Positions 20,548 through 32,384 are shown, counted from the first letter of the stretch. The stretch: DNA of 64,000 nt from Salipiger sp. CCB-MM3 (GCF_001687105.1 NZ_CP014595.1:1054001-1118000); one strand, 5' to 3'. Notes: generated by a model not told the origin, from the sequence alone. Program-made: numbers and translations.

Positions 20548-22214
20548 GCGCCCGCCTCCAGATCAATGCGCTGCGCCATCGCCTCGGCCAGCACCGGGTC
20601 GTGCGTCGCGACGATCACCGTGCGGCCCTCGGCGGCCAGATCGTGCAGCACCTCGATGATCGCGGCCCCCGTCGCCGCGTCGAGATCGGCAGTGGGCTCG
20701 TCGGCAAGGATCACATCGGCGCCGCGGATCAGCGCCCGCGCCAGCAGCAGCCGCCGCGCCTCGCCGCCCGAAACCCCGGCACCGCTTTCGCCAAGCACCG
20801 TCTCGAGCCCGACCGGCAGCGCCTCCACGATCCGCTCGGCCCTTGCTCGGCGCAGCGCCTCCGGCGGCACATCGCCGTCCGGCGCGCCGCTGAGAAAGCC
20901 GCGCAGCGTGGTGTCCGGGATGTGCACCTGCTGCGGCACATAGGCGAGCCGCGCGCGCCACGCGTCGGCGCGCTCGCTGCTCAGGAACTCGCCAGCAACC
21001 CGCACCTCGCCGGCGCTCGGCACCAGCAGCCCGGCGATAAGGTCGAGCGCGGTGGATTTGCCCACCCCGCTCGGTCCGCAAAGCGCCAGCGAGGCCCCCG
21101 GACCGACCGCAATATCAGGCAGCGCTATCTCCTGCGCCCCGCGCTGCACGCGCACGCCTTGCAGCGCCACCGAGGCCGGGCCAGAAAGCGGCGCGGCGCT
21201 GCCTCCTTGCCCGAGCACGGCAACGCCGGGCGCGGCCGCGACCTGCGCCAGTTCCTCTGCCACCGCCTCGGCGGCGGCCTTGTCGTGCCACGCCGCAGCC
21301 AGATCGCGCAGCGGCTGAAAGAAATCCGGGGCGAGCAGCAGCAGAAAGAGTCCCTGAAACAGCGTCAGCTGCGGCCCGAACAGCCCCCATGTGCCGATGG
21401 TGATCTCACCAAGCAGCGAAAAGCCGACGTAGACCGCCACCATCGCCACCCCGAGCGCCGAGAAAAGCTCGAGCACCGTCGACGACAGGAAAGCCACCCG
21501 CAGCACCGCCATGGTCCGCTCGCGCAGCCCGTCGGCGCGGGCTTCGAACTCGGCGCGCGAGGCTTCGGCGGCGTTGAGCAACAGCAGATCCGGCAAGGCC
21601 GAGATGCGGTCGATCAGCAGCGTGTTCATCGCGCCCACCTCGACCATCTGCTTTTCGCTGGCGTCCTTGGCCGCCATCCCCACCAGCGCCATGAACAGCG
21701 GGATCAGCGGCCCGGCCACCAGCAGCACCAGCCCCGCCGCCCAAGAGATCGGCAGGATCACCGCCAGATACAGCAGCGGCAGCAGCCGCGCCCGCGCCAT
21801 CGCGGGCCGGTAGCGGGTGATCCAAGGGCCCAGCACCGCCAGCTTCTCGGTCAGCAGCGCCGCCAGCGCAGCCGACGACGCACCGCCGCTGCGCAGCGCC
21901 TCGCGATCCAGCAGTGCCTGCCGCCGCGCATGGATGGTCTCGTCGGCGGCGGCATAGGCCAGCCGCGCCGCGCGCCGCTCGATCCCGGCGCGGAGCACCC
22001 CAAAGAGCGCAAAGGCCAGAGCCGCCCAAAGCGTGCGCGACAGCGGGGCTGCTTTGGCCCAGCCGGCAATGCCCCAAGACAGCGCCGCCGCCTGCGGCAG
22101 CCAGAGCGCCGCCGCAAAGGCCGAGAGCCGCGCCGCGCTGCGCAGGCGCCGCTGCGCCTCTGGCTCGAGCAGGTCTTCGGCCCGGGTCCGGTCGGTGTCG
22201 GGGGATTTTGCCAT
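20541..22214 (-). CDS. cydD: Thiol reductant ABC exporter subunit CydD
   Basis: Partner half of CydDC, 557 residues from the ATG at 22214 (MAKSPDTDRT), preceded by GGAG with 5-base spacing. The longer frame to 22247 is less likely. The transmembrane domain spans about 20-320; the ATPase domain has Walker A GPSGVGKST, signature VSGGEARRL and Walker B VILADEPTADLD. It is the first gene of cydDC. Confidence 0.95.
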   Translation of the reverse strand: MAKSPDTDRTRAEDLLEPEAQRRLRSAARLSAFAAALWLPQAAALSWGIAGWAKAAPLSRTLWAALAFALFGVLRAGIERRAARLAYAAADETIHARRQALLDREALRSGGASSAALAALLTEKLAVLGPWITRYRPAMARARLLPLLYLAVILPISWAAGLVLLVAGPLIPLFMALVGMAAKDASEKQMVEVGAMNTLLIDRISALPDLLLLNAAEASRAEFEARADGLRERTMAVLRVAFLSSTVLELFSALGVAMVAVYVGFSLLGEITIGTWGLFGPQLTLFQGLFLLLLAPDFFQPLRDLAAAWHDKAAAEAVAEELAQVAAAPGVAVLGQGGSAAPLSGPASVALQGVRVQRGAQEIALPDIAVGPGASLALCGPSGVGKSTALDLIAGLLVPSAGEVRVAGEFLSSERADAWRARLAYVPQQVHIPDTTLRGFLSGAPDGDVPPEALRRARAERIVEALPVGLETVLGESGAGVSGGEARRLLLARALIRGADVILADEPTADLDAATGAAIIEVLHDLAAEGRTVIVATHDPVLAEAMAQRIDLEAGAC

Positions 22215-22401
22215 GACGGCTCCGCATCGAAATTCGCGTCGGCTCAATGAGATACATGCAGCGCATAGGTTTCAACCGCATTTGGCCCTGCGCGTCACTC
22301 TGCCGCCGCCCACTAGGTGCGAAGCGTTGCGCCCGTGGCACGGCCATGCGACTTTGGCCGCGCGCACCCCGCGCATCGCAGATTTTCGAAGGAGCCCGAT
22401 C

Positions 22402-22962
22402 ATGAGCGCACTGCAAGACGTCCTCGACGAGATCGATGCCGCGAACGCCAAGGATCCGACCCAGGAAGACGGGCGCCCGGCGGCGCAGATTTACGGCGAA
22501 CGGATGAGCTCGGAACTGGCGCGGCTGTTTCCCGATGCGTCGGAAGTGTTGCAGATCGCGGCGCGCGGGCAGCATGTGGAGCGTTGGCTTCTGCCCCGCG
22601 ACAGCTATCCGATGGACCGCCCCGGCTATTTCGCGTGGCGTAAGGAACAGGGCCGCCGACACGGTGCGCGGCTGGCGGGCATGATGTCCAAGGCGGGCTA
22701 CCCGAGCGCCGAACAAGAGCGCATCGGCGTGCTGCTGCGCAAGGAAGGCATCAAGCGTGACGCCGAGGTGCAGGCGCTGGAGGACGTGATCTGCTTTACC
22801 TTCCTGAAGTGGTATTTCTCGCCCTTCGCCGAGGGCCGCGACGCCGACGGTCTGCAGCGCATCGTCGAGAAGACCGCGCTGAAGATGTCGCCCGAGGGCC
22901 GCGCCCGCGTGCTGGAGGAGTTCGACCTGCCCGAGCCTTTCGCAAGCGCCTTCCGCGACTAG
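22402..22962 (+). CDS. DUF4202 family protein
   Basis: A 186-residue cytoplasmic protein. The start is set by GGAG 7 bases before ATG 22402. The opening LQDVLDEIDAANAKDP, the HVERW and FAWRKEQGRRHG segments and VICFTFLKWYF are typical of DUF4202, as far as I can recognise. Several conserved His and acidic residues hint at a metal-dependent hydrolase-like helical fold, but no function is established. It is divergent from cydD and ends just before a double palindrome. Confidence 0.75.
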   Translation: MSALQDVLDEIDAANAKDPTQEDGRPAAQIYGERMSSELARLFPDASEVLQIAARGQHVERWLLPRDSYPMDRPGYFAWRKEQGRRHGARLAGMMSKAGYPSAEQERIGVLLRKEGIKRDAEVQALEDVICFTFLKWYFSPFAEGRDADGLQRIVEKTALKMSPEGRARVLEEFDLPEPFASAFRD

Positions 22963-22966
22963 CGGC

Positions 22967-23011
22967 CAAGCTCCTTCGAAGGAGCTTGCAAGAGTTTTCC
23001 AAAACTCTTGC
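22967..23011. repeat. Two adjacent perfect palindromes (REP-like)
   Basis: A 22-bp palindrome (22967-22988, CAAGCTCCTTCGAAGGAGCTTG) is directly followed by an 11-bp inverted repeat with a CC loop (22988-23011, arms GCAAGAGTTTT / AAAACTCTTGC). It lies between two co-oriented genes. It could be an attenuator or a dispersed palindromic element. Confidence 0.8.
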
Positions 23012-23057
23012 GGCGCTATGTTCGAAGCCATCCGCAGCAGTGAAAAGACCGAGCCAC

Positions 23058-23753
23058 ATGACACGAACCGCGCTGATCGTCGCCCATGGCAGCCCCTCCG
23101 ACCCCGACCCGCAGGAGGCCGCGCTGACCGAGCTTGCCGCCCGCGTCGCCGCCCGCCTGCCCGGCTGGCGCGTCGGCGGGGCGACGCTGGCCAAGGAAGG
23201 CGCTTTCGATGCGGCTGTGGCGGATCTCGGCGCGCCGTGGATCTACCCCTATTTCATGGCGCGCGGCTATTTCACCAAGAAGGTTCTGGCCGAGCGCGCT
23301 GCGCCTTTGGGCCTGCGGGTGCTCGAACCGTTCGGCACCGAAACCAGTCTTGTTGCGAGCGCCGCGCAGGCGCTGCGCCGCACGCTCTCCGAGAAAGGCT
23401 GGGACGCCGCGCAGACCACGCTTCTGATCGCCGCCCATGGCAGCGCGGTCTCGCGCACCAGTGCCGAGAGCGCCCGTGATTTCGCCGCCGCGCTCAAGGG
23501 CGCTCTGGGCTTTGCCGAGGCCCGCGCGGGCTATGTCGAAGAGCCGCCCTTCCTGCGCGATCAGGCCGAGGGGCTGGGACAGGCGATCTGCCTGCCGCAG
23601 TTCGCGCTCAACGCCGGGCATATGCTCGAAGACGTGCCCGAGGCGCTGAGCGAGGCAAGCTTTGAGGGTCCGGTGCTGCCCGCCTTCATCGACTGGCCCG
23701 AAACGCCCGAGCTTATCGCCCGCAGCCTCGAGCAGCAGGCGGCGCTGGCCTGA
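23058..23753 (+). CDS. CbiX/sirohydrochlorin chelatase family protein
   Basis: Predicted metal chelatase acting on sirohydrochlorin (Co or Fe insertion), 231 residues. It has two CbiX halves, each opening with a metal-binding His: LIVAHGSPSDPDPQE at the N-terminus and LIAAHGSAVSRTSAES near residue 125. IYPYFMARGYF and LPQFALNAGHM are typical of the family. The upstream in-frame extension is rejected because it overlaps the previous gene and lacks family similarity. Cobalt versus iron specificity is not decidable here. Confidence 0.8.
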   Translation: MTRTALIVAHGSPSDPDPQEAALTELAARVAARLPGWRVGGATLAKEGAFDAAVADLGAPWIYPYFMARGYFTKKVLAERAAPLGLRVLEPFGTETSLVASAAQALRRTLSEKGWDAAQTTLLIAAHGSAVSRTSAESARDFAAALKGALGFAEARAGYVEEPPFLRDQAEGLGQAICLPQFALNAGHMLEDVPEALSEASFEGPVLPAFIDWPETPELIARSLEQQAALA

Positions 23754-23756
23754 GGT

Positions 23757-24713
23757 TCAGCCGGTCTGCAGCAGCGCCTTGCGCAGCCGCCCGTGCACGC
23801 CCTTTTCCTGGTTCACCGACTGGGTGATGGCGAAATCCGCCGCCAGAGAGCACAGCTGATAGGCCTCGGTCTCGCTGATCTCCACGCGCTCGCGGATCAT
23901 CGCGATCATCTGGCGCAGCGCGATCTGCAGCGCCGTGTCGAGACTGGCGTGGAAGCCCATCGAAATCAGCTCGGTCGGGGTCTCGGCCCGCGGCAGGTCG
24001 ATGCGCTCGCCGGCGCCCTTGAGCAGATCGAAGCGGAAGGTGCCGGTCAGTGAGGTTTCCAGCGCGGTGATGCAGACCTCGCCATCGCCCTGACAGCCGT
24101 GGCCATCGCCGCAGGAAAAGAGCGCCCCCTCGGTGTGGATGGGCAGATAGAGCGTGGTGCCCTCGGTCAGCAATTTGAGGTCCATATTGCCCCCGTGCAG
24201 GCGCGGCTGGATCGAGGTCAGTTCGCCCCACTCACGCGGCGGCGCCACGCCCATGACCCCGAAGAACGGCGCAAGCGGCAGGGTCGCGCCCCATGGCAGC
24301 TTGCCCGTGCGCGCCTCGCGGTCGATGGGGATGAGCGTGACGGTGGATTGCGAGACCGGGAACTCTCCCGGCAGCGTTCCCGACGCCGGGCGCACGGCGT
24401 TGAACCCCCAGTCGGCGCCCAGCTCGATACGCGCGATCTCTACCTTCAGCACGTCGCCGGGCATGGCGCCCCCGATGGCCACCGGCCCGGTCAGCAGATG
24501 CGCCTGCCCTTTGATGTCGGCGGCGAGGATGTCGCGATGCGCGGGCGCCACGGTCATTCCCGAGCCCTCCGCGGGCAGCACCTCTTGGCGGCCCGAAAAG
24601 GTCTCGATGGTCACCCGGTCGCCCGGCGCCACATGCATCACCGGCGGCAGGTCGGACCAGAAGCGGCCCCAGTGGACGGTCTGCGGGGTGGCGGCAAGCG
24701 TGTGATCGGTCAT
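23757..24713 (-). CDS. Acetamidase/formamidase family protein
   Basis: Predicted amidase releasing ammonia from short amides (FmdA family), 318 residues. The start is ATG 24713 (MTDHTLAATP) with AAGG 8 bases upstream; the frame open to 24785 is unlikely. Family features are the VHWGRFW start, PGDRVTIET, GALFSCGDGHGCQGDGEV and the all-beta composition. It stands alone, converging on the CbiX-like gene with only 3 bp between the stops. Substrate unknown. Confidence 0.85.
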   Translation of the reverse strand: MTDHTLAATPQTVHWGRFWSDLPPVMHVAPGDRVTIETFSGRQEVLPAEGSGMTVAPAHRDILAADIKGQAHLLTGPVAIGGAMPGDVLKVEIARIELGADWGFNAVRPASGTLPGEFPVSQSTVTLIPIDREARTGKLPWGATLPLAPFFGVMGVAPPREWGELTSIQPRLHGGNMDLKLLTEGTTLYLPIHTEGALFSCGDGHGCQGDGEVCITALETSLTGTFRFDLLKGAGERIDLPRAETPTELISMGFHASLDTALQIALRQMIAMIRERVEISETEAYQLCSLAADFAITQSVNQEKGVHGRLRKALLQTG

Positions 24714-24996
24714 GGAGACGGCCTTATATTTGAGACGGGTGCAGCTTTGCGGGGCAAAGCCGGAAGGTAAAGTGCCCATCTGCACACGCGCACCCTCTGC
24801 CCGGACTCAAGGCGAAGCCGCCGGGCGAGCGCTGGCCCGTCCCGGCGGGCTGGCGCTTTGTCTCCGGTGAAAACCGCTCGGGGGTCGTCCGGATTTGGCA
24901 GACATAAACGGCAGACCACCAAGAGTGCTGCGCCATCCCACGGGCCAGCGCGCGCCCGGCTCCCGTCGCGAGGCACTTTCCCCCCGCAATGCAAAA

Positions 24997-25018
24997 GAGC
25001 GGACCCGAAGGCCCGCTC
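24997..25018 (-). terminator. Terminator after the RND pump operon; rest of the 24714-25042 gap empty
   Basis: Inverted repeat GAGCGG..CCGAAGG..CCGCTC; on the minus strand it is followed by TTTT (complement of 24993-24996), 25 bp after the transporter stop. The remaining 280 bp upstream of the acetamidase gene contain GC-rich inverted repeats but no gene I can support. Confidence 0.7.
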
Positions 25019-25042
25019 TCTTTGTCTCGCAGGATGCTGCGC

Positions 25043-28000
25043 TCAGCTTGCCATTTCGGCCCGCTTCGCGGCCAGTTCGCGCTCTTTCTTGCGACCGAAG
25101 ACCTTCATCACCACGACGAAGAACAGCGGCACGAAGAGCACGCCCAGCACGGTGCCGGTGATCGTCCCGCCAAGCACCGCCGAGCCCACCGCCTGACGCC
25201 CGCCAGCGCCCGCGCCGGTGGACAGCACCAGCGGCACAACGCCAAGGCTGAAGGCCAGCGAGGTCATGATGATCGGACGGAAGCGCTGCCGCGCCGCCTC
25301 TTTCACCGCAACCAACAATGGCTCGCCATGCTCTTCGTAGCGTTCGCGGGCGAACTCCACGATCAGAATGGCGTTCTTGCCGGTGAGGCCGATCACGGTC
25401 AGCAGGCCGACCTGGAAGAACACGCCGTTTTCGAAGCCGAACCAATAGGCCGCGCCCATGGTGCCGAGCACGCCGATCGGCATTGCCAGCATCACCGAGA
25501 ACGGAATTGTCCAGCTCTCGTAGAGCGCCGCGAGGCAGAGGAAGATCGCCGCCAGCGACAGCCCATAGAGCAGCGGGGCTGAGCCGCCGGAGTCGCGTTC
25601 TTCCAGCGACAGACCGGTCCAGGCGATCTGGTAGCCCGGCGGCAGCTGGCTGGCGAGACGCTCGATCTCGGCCATTGCCTCACCGGTGGTCACACCCGGC
25701 GCGGGCGAGCCCTGAATCTGCATCGCCGGCACACCGTTGTAGCGGTTGAGACCCTGCGGGCCATAGGTCCAGTCTTCGGTGGTGAAGTTGGCGAAGGGCA
25801 CCAGATCACCGTTCGCGTTGCGCACCCGCCACTTCTCGAGGTCCGAGGGGGTGGCGCGGCTGTCGGCTTCGCCCTGCACGTAAACGCGCTTGATCCGCCC
25901 GTTGTCGTTGAAGTCGTTCACATACTGACCTGCCCAAGCGATCGACAGCGTGTTGCCGACATTGGTCGGGGTCACGCCCATCGCACCGGCGGCACGCCAG
26001 TCGATGTCGAGATTGAACTGCGCCGCGTCTTCCAGACCCGAAGGACGGGCCGAGGCGATCAGATCGCTCTGCGCCGCCATGCCCAGCATCTGGTTGCGCG
26101 CGTTGAGGAGCTGTTCGTGGGTCTGACCACCCTGCGCCTGCAGGTAGAAGTCAAAGCCCGAGACGTTGCCCAGTTCGATCACCGCCGGCGGCACGATCGG
26201 GAAGACCATGGCGTCGCGGATGCCCATGAACGCCGGGAAGGCACGGCCCGCCACCGCCTGCACGCTCTGCGCGGGCGAGGGCCGGTCTTCCCAGTCCTTC
26301 ATCCGCACAAAGGCCAGACCCATGTTCTGCCCCTGCCCCGCGAAGGAGAAGCCGACCACACCAAAGACCGAGTCGACTGCTTCCGCCTCATTCTCGATGA
26401 AATGGCTCTGCACCTGTTCCACCACGTCGAGCGTGCGCTCGGCGGTGGCACCGGTCGGGCCTTGGATCAGGGTCATCAGGATGCCTTGGTCTTCGTCGGG
26501 CAAGAACCCGGTCGGCGTGCTGTTGAACAGAAACACCATGCCGTAGCCAAGCGCGCCATAGACCACCAGCATCCTCAGCGGACGCTTGATGATGTGGCCC
26601 ACGGTGCCAGCGTAGCCGCCGGTCAGCTTGTCAAAGCCCTTGTTGAACCACCCAAGAGGACCGCGCGCGTTCCCATGGCCGTGCTTGGGTTTGAGGATGG
26701 TGGCGCAGAGCGCCGGGGTCAGCGTCAGCGCGACCAGCACCGAAAGGCCCATGGCCGAAACGATGGTGATCGAGAACTGCCGGTAGATGATCCCGGTCGA
26801 GCCGCCAAAGAAGGCCATTGGCACGAACACCGCCGAAAGCACCAGCGCGATGCCGACGAGCGCGCCGGTGATCTGACCCATCGACTTGCGGGTCGCCTCG
26901 CGCGGGCCAAGGCCCTCTTCTTCCATGATCCGCTCGACGTTCTCCACCACCACGATGGCGTCGTCGACGAGCAGGCCGATGGCCAGCACCATGGCCAGCA
27001 TGGTCAGCGTGTTGATGGTGAAGCCCGCCATGGCGAGGATCGCGAACGTGCCGAGGATAACCACGGGCACCGCCAGCGTCGGAATGATCGTGGCACGGAT
27101 GTTCTGCAAGAACAGCAGCATCACGAAGAACACCAGCACGATGGCTTCCATCAGCGTCTTCTGCACCTCGTGGATCGAGATCTCGATGAACGGGGTGGTG
27201 TCATAGGGAATGACGTAGCTGACGCCCTCGGGGAAGAACTCGGAATATTCCTCGATCCGCTGTTTCACCCGCTCTGCCGTATCGAGCGCGTTGGCGCCCG
27301 ACGCAAGCTGCAGCGCCATGCCCGAGGAGGGCTTGCCGTTGTAGCGCGCGATGGTCGAGTAGTTCTCGGCACCGATTTCCACCCGCGCCACATCCTGCAG
27401 CAGCACAAGGCCGCCGTCGGTTTCCGAGCGCAGCACGATGTTGCGGAAATCTTCGGGGGTGCGCAGCAGCGACTGCGCGGTGATCGTGGCGTTGAGTTGC
27501 TGGCCCTCGGGCGCGGGCAGCGTGCCGAACGCCCCGGCCGAGATCTGCGCGTTCTGCGCCGAGACGGCACTCACCACATCCGACGGGGTCATCTCGAAGG
27601 CCGAGAGTTTCGACGGATCGAGCCAGATGCGCATCGCGTATTGCGCACCAAACACCTGCGCGCCGCCGACACCCTCGATGCGGCTGAATTCATCCACGAG
27701 GTTGGAGTTCAGGTAGTCCGACAGGTCGGCCTGATCCATCGTGCCGTCGTTGGAGATGAGGCCAATCACCATCATGAAGGACGACGAGGCCTTCTCGACG
27801 GTCACGCCCTGCCGCTGCACCGTCTCGGGCAGCAGCGCGGTGGCCTGTGATAGTTTGTTCTGCACCTGCACCTGCGCCACGTCCGGATCGGTGCCCGACT
27901 CGAAGGTCAGGGTGATCGAGGCCGTGCCCGCCGAGGTCGACGAGGAGGTCATGTAGCGCATGCCGTCGAGGCCGGTCATCTGCTGCTCGACGATCTGCGT

Positions 28001-28183
28001 GACCGTATTGGCGACAGTCTCGGCCGAGGCACCGGGGTATTGCGCGCTGATGCGCACCGACGGCGGCGCGATCTCGGGATATTGCGCGATGGGAAGGTTG
28101 AGGATCGAGAGCACCCCGATCCCCATGATCAGGATCGAAATGACCCATGCAAAGACCGGACGGTCAATGAAGAAACGTGCCAT
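25043..28183 (-). CDS. RND multidrug efflux transporter, AcrB/MexB (HAE1) family
   Basis: Inner-membrane proton-driven drug pump, 1046 residues, full length for the family. It begins [16 protein letters not shown]. The proton relay is visible as two Asp in [14 protein letters not shown] (TM4) and Lys in [14 protein letters not shown] (TM10). Two large periplasmic loops alternate with 12 expected spans. It is 22 bp downstream of the membrane-fusion gene. No TolC-type outer-membrane gene follows, so the channel must come from elsewhere. The substrate is not predictable. Confidence 0.96.
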   Translation of the reverse strand: MARFFIDRPVFAWVISILIMGIGVLSILNLPIAQYPEIAPPSVRISAQYPGASAETVANTVTQIVEQQMTGLDGMRYMTSSSTSAGTASITLTFESGTDPDVAQVQVQNKLSQATALLPETVQRQGVTVEKASSSFMMVIGLISNDGTMDQADLSDYLNSNLVDEFSRIEGVGGAQVFGAQYAMRIWLDPSKLSAFEMTPSDVVSAVSAQNAQISAGAFGTLPAPEGQQLNATITAQSLLRTPEDFRNIVLRSETDGGLVLLQDVARVEIGAENYSTIARYNGKPSSGMALQLASGANALDTAERVKQRIEEYSEFFPEGVSYVIPYDTTPFIEISIHEVQKTLMEAIVLVFFVMLLFLQNIRATIIPTLAVPVVILGTFAILAMAGFTINTLTMLAMVLAIGLLVDDAIVVVENVERIMEEEGLGPREATRKSMGQITGALVGIALVLSAVFVPMAFFGGSTGIIYRQFSITIVSAMGLSVLVALTLTPALCATILKPKHGHGNARGPLGWFNKGFDKLTGGYAGTVGHIIKRPLRMLVVYGALGYGMVFLFNSTPTGFLPDEDQGILMTLIQGPTGATAERTLDVVEQVQSHFIENEAEAVDSVFGVVGFSFAGQGQNMGLAFVRMKDWEDRPSPAQSVQAVAGRAFPAFMGIRDAMVFPIVPPAVIELGNVSGFDFYLQAQGGQTHEQLLNARNQMLGMAAQSDLIASARPSGLEDAAQFNLDIDWRAAGAMGVTPTNVGNTLSIAWAGQYVNDFNDNGRIKRVYVQGEADSRATPSDLEKWRVRNANGDLVPFANFTTEDWTYGPQGLNRYNGVPAMQIQGSPAPGVTTGEAMAEIERLASQLPPGYQIAWTGLSLEERDSGGSAPLLYGLSLAAIFLCLAALYESWTIPFSVMLAMPIGVLGTMGAAYWFGFENGVFFQVGLLTVIGLTGKNAILIVEFARERYEEHGEPLLVAVKEAARQRFRPIIMTSLAFSLGVVPLVLSTGAGAGGRQAVGSAVLGGTITGTVLGVLFVPLFFVVVMKVFGRKKERELAAKRAEMAS

Positions 28184-28205
28184 CAGAAGGCTCCTTGTCC
28201 GGGGG

Positions 28206-29372
28206 TCACTCGGTCGCCGCGCCGGGGTCGGCGGCGGCGGTTTCGGTCGCGTCGCGCTCCTCGGGGGTCACGGTCTGGCCGGGGGCGATCTTTTGCAGGC
28301 CCGCGACGATCACGCGATCCCCGGCGTCCAGACCCTCGGTCACCACCCATGTATTCTCGAGATCACGCTGGATGGTGATCTGGCGGCTTTCCACTTGGTT
28401 GTCGGCGTTCACCACCATGGCGACCGGGCGACCGCGGCGGTCGCGGGTTACGCCTTCCTGCGGCACAAGAACGGCATCGCTGACGCTGCCCTGCGGCAGT
28501 TCGACCTGCACATACATGCCGGGCAGCAGGAAGTGATCGGGGTTGGGGAATTCCAGACGCAGCACGACCACGCCGGTCTGCTCGTTCACATGCGGCTCGG
28601 CGGCGGCCAGACGGCCGGTGTGCTCATAGACCTCGCCATCGGCAAGGCGCAGGCTGACCCGCGCCTCGCTCTCTTCGGCGGCGGCCTGCCCCGAGCGGCG
28701 CCAGCGCAGCATCTCGGCCGCCGATTGCGTCACGTCCACATTCACCGTGTCGAGCGCGCGGATGGTGGTCAGCGCGGTCGACTGACCAGCGGTGACCAGC
28801 GCGCCCTGCGTCGCGTCCGACAGGCCCACGACACCGGTCAGGGGCGCGCGGATCGTGGTGCGCTCGAGGTCGATGTTGGACGACAGAAGCTGCGCCTCGG
28901 CAACCTTCACCGCCGCCTCGGCAACGTCGCGCGCCGCCAACGCATCATCCAGCGTCTGCTGGCTGGTGACCGAGCGGTCGCGCAGTTCCTGCTGACGCTT
29001 GAGCTCGCGCTCGGCAGAGGCCGCCTGAGCCTGAGCCTGCGCAAGGCTGGCTTCCGCCGACGCCTTGGCCGCCTCATAGGTCGCCGGGTCGATGCGGTAG
29101 AGCGGGTCGCCGCGGCTGACGTCCGTGCCTTCGTCAAACAGGCGCTCGACGATGATGCCGCCCACCTGCGGACGCACTTCGGCCTCGCCCGAGGCCTGCA
29201 CACGGCCCGGCAGTTTCGTGGTCAGCGTCACGTCCTGCGCCTCGAGGGTCACTACCGTGACCGGCTGCGGCGGGGCTTCGCCTTGCTGCTGCGCGGAAAC
29301 GGCAGGCGCGAAGAAAACAGCGCCAAGCAGGGCAAGACGCCGCATCAGGCTGGAAGCGGGGCGGTTCGACAT
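28206..29372 (-). CDS. RND efflux periplasmic adaptor subunit (membrane fusion protein)
   Basis: Periplasmic adaptor joining the RND pump to an outer-membrane channel, 388 residues. A signal peptide is followed by an SAQQQ-type cleavage region with no lipobox Cys, so it is probably a secreted rather than a lipid-anchored adaptor. The lipoyl/hairpin region contains [21 protein letters not shown] and a long alanine-rich coiled coil. The start ATG 29372 (MSNRPASSL) is chosen because the frame to 29963 would overlap the divergent TetR gene. Confidence 0.94.
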   Translation of the reverse strand: MSNRPASSLMRRLALLGAVFFAPAVSAQQQGEAPPQPVTVVTLEAQDVTLTTKLPGRVQASGEAEVRPQVGGIIVERLFDEGTDVSRGDPLYRIDPATYEAAKASAEASLAQAQAQAASAERELKRQQELRDRSVTSQQTLDDALAARDVAEAAVKVAEAQLLSSNIDLERTTIRAPLTGVVGLSDATQGALVTAGQSTALTTIRALDTVNVDVTQSAAEMLRWRRSGQAAAEESEARVSLRLADGEVYEHTGRLAAAEPHVNEQTGVVVLRLEFPNPDHFLLPGMYVQVELPQGSVSDAVLVPQEGVTRDRRGRPVAMVVNADNQVESRQITIQRDLENTWVVTEGLDAGDRVIVAGLQKIAPGQTVTPEERDATETAAADPGAATE

Positions 29373-29510
29373 GGAAGGGCTCCGGAAACAAAAGAAGGCG
29401 CGTCTTGCGCGCAGGTCCTGAATCGCGATAAGGAAACGCATCCGTTTTGTAAAGCGCCCAGATGTGCCAGTGATACGATTTAGAATGCCTGATGTGACCC
29501 AAGGACACCA

Positions 29511-30179
29511 ATGACCGATTCGAGCACTCCCGCCGACGACGAGTCCGCACCGCGCCGCCGTGGCCGCCCGGTTCAGATGGACCAGAAAACCCGCGAGGAA
29601 CTGGTGCTGTCGACGGCGACCCAGATGATCGCCGAGCATGGGCTGGAAGACGTCTCGGTCGCCGCGATCGCGCGGCAGGTGCATATGTCGAAACGGACGA
29701 TCTACACGATGTTCGACAGTCGCGAAGAACTTCTGGGGGCCTGTTTCGCGCGCATCGGGGCGCGGCTGTTCCGCAGCCGTGACAGCGAGAACGCCGGTGC
29801 GCCGCTGGAAGAGCGCCTGCGCCATCTGCTCACGCTGAACGAAGAGCCCAGCCTCAACGCCGCGCCGCTGGAACTGCTGCGCGCGGTGATCACCTCGGCC
29901 CCCACCTACCCCAAACTGGCGTGCAGCATTCTCGAGAGTGGCGCGCTGACGCTGCGCCGCCATATCGCGCGCGAACTGGCCGATGCGGCGGAAGCGGGCG
30001 AACTGGCGCTAAAGCCCGAATGCTATGAGCCGGCGGCGGAGATGTTGATGGACATGGCTTTCGGCAATGGTCTGCATAAGCTGCTCGACCCCGCGCGCTA
30101 TTGCTCGACCCCAGAGGTGCGCGCCGCGCGCCGTGACCGTGCCATTGCCTTGTTCCTCGACGGGGCCCGACCGCGCTGA
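29511..30179 (+). CDS. TetR/AcrR family transcriptional regulator
   Basis: Predicted repressor of the divergent RND operon, 222 residues. The N-terminal helix-turn-helix (about 30-75) reads LVLSTATQMIAEHGLEDVSV then IARQVHMSKRTIYTMF. The C-terminal ligand domain is not family-specific. The 138-bp gap to the adaptor gene presumably contains its operator; no convincing long palindrome could be fixed by eye. Confidence 0.92.
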   Translation: MTDSSTPADDESAPRRRGRPVQMDQKTREELVLSTATQMIAEHGLEDVSVAAIARQVHMSKRTIYTMFDSREELLGACFARIGARLFRSRDSENAGAPLEERLRHLLTLNEEPSLNAAPLELLRAVITSAPTYPKLACSILESGALTLRRHIARELADAAEAGELALKPECYEPAAEMLMDMAFGNGLHKLLDPARYCSTPEVRAARRDRAIALFLDGARPR

Positions 30180-30182
30180 CCC

Positions 30183-30911
30183 TCAGGGCAGCGAAGGCGT
30201 GAAGCGGGCGCTCAGGCGATTGGCGGCACCGGGATAGGTCAGCCGCACCTCGGTCACTGTCTCGCCCTGCCGCCAAGTCCGGCGCTCCATCACCAGACAG
30301 GGGCTGCCAGTCGACAAATCCAGCAGTTCCGCCACCCGCGCCGACGCGCCGACCGCGGCGATCGTGTGCTCGGCCTCGCTCCAAGGGATGTGGCGAAGCA
30401 GCCAGACACCGGGCGCCAGATCGGTGAAACTCTCGGCCTCGGCATCCGGCGCCACTTCAAGATTGATCACCCGGTCTTCAAGGCAGAACGGTGCCTCATC
30501 GGCATAATGCAGACAGGTCAGCGCCAGCACCTGCGTGCCGGGCTCGACCCCAAGCTCGTCGGCCTCGGTCGCTTTCGCGGCGCGCAGCACCCGCGCCACC
30601 ACCTCGTGGCGGTAGGCGGCCCCCTGCGCGGTGACCTCGTCCTTGATGTCCTTGATCTCCAGAACCGCATTCTGGCTCTGCTGCGGCATGACGATCGAGC
30701 CGGTCTTGCGCCGCCGCAGCACCAGCCCGGCGTTGGCAAGCTGGGTCATGACCTTGTTCACGGTCATCCGCGAACACCCATACTCCAGCCGCAACTCCTG
30801 CTCGGTGGGCACGCGGTGGCCTGGAGGCCACGCACCAGAGAGGATCTTACCCTCCAGATCGCTGCGAATGCGCTCGTGCAGCGATTGTCGGGAAGCGCCC
30901 TCCTTGATCAT
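30183..30911 (-). CDS. hutC: Histidine utilization repressor HutC (GntR family)
   Basis: GntR/HutC-type repressor that responds to urocanate, 242 residues. The winged helix is at about 10-75 (LHERIRSDLEGKILSG, GCSRMTVNKVMTQLANAG) and a UTRA effector domain covers the rest. ATG 30911 is chosen; the in-frame extension overlaps the ATPase gene. It ends an operon with an amino-acid ABC transporter and lies 3.3 kb from the hut catabolic operon. Candidate operators are at 34054-34067 and 40810-40824. Confidence 0.9.
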   Translation of the reverse strand: MIKEGASRQSLHERIRSDLEGKILSGAWPPGHRVPTEQELRLEYGCSRMTVNKVMTQLANAGLVLRRRKTGSIVMPQQSQNAVLEIKDIKDEVTAQGAAYRHEVVARVLRAAKATEADELGVEPGTQVLALTCLHYADEAPFCLEDRVINLEVAPDAEAESFTDLAPGVWLLRHIPWSEAEHTIAAVGASARVAELLDLSTGSPCLVMERRTWRQGETVTEVRLTYPGAANRLSARFTPSLP

Positions 30912-30924
30912 CCGCGCCCCTCCC

Positions 30925-31712
<788 letters not shown>

Positions 31713-31716
<4 letters not shown>

Positions 31717-32384
31717 GCCTTGGCCAGCCTGTATCTTGAGAGTTTCTTTTCCGCGAGCCGCCCAAGCAGGCCCGCCAGTTCGACCAGCACCCAATAGACG
31801 AGCGCGATCAGTACCATTGCCTCGACGAAGGCATATTCCTGCGAGCCGATGGCACTGGCGGTCATTGTCATCTCGGGGACCGTGATGAGCGACAGCAGCG
31901 CCGTCTCCTTCAGCAGGATGATCGCCATGTTCACCGAGGGCGGGATCACCAGCAGCGCCATCTCGGGCAGCAGGATGTTTCGGATCACCTGCATCCGCGT
32001 GAAGCCAAGGCATTCCGCCGCTTCCACATGGCCCGGCGGCACCGACTGGTAACCGGCGCGGAAGATCTCGGCGAAATAGGCCGAGCCGTAGATGCTCAGC
32101 GCGATCAGACCCGCGGGCAGCGCGTCGAGCGACAGGCCAATGTAAGGGCCGCCGAAATAGAGCAGGAAGAGCTGCACGAGGAAGGGTGTGCCGCGGATCA
32201 CTTCGATCGGCACGGTCAGCGCCTTGTCGATCAGCGTGCCGCCGTAGCGCCGCGCCGTGGCGATGATGAAGCCCAGCAGCGCGCCGGCCAGCGTGCCGAC
32301 GACCCAGACGAAGACCGTCATCGCGATGCCGGAGATCAGCGCGTCCTGTTTCGACAGGATGACGTTGAAATCAAAACCCATCAC
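31713..32384 (-). CDS. Amino acid ABC transporter permease (second)
   Basis: Inner-membrane permease of the polar amino acid uptake family, 223 residues. It has several spans and the cytoplasmic coupling motif HVEAAECLGFTRMQVIRNIL (EAA loop). It overlaps both neighbours by 4 bases, so the transporter genes are translationally coupled and the two permeases probably form a heterodimer. Confidence 0.93.
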
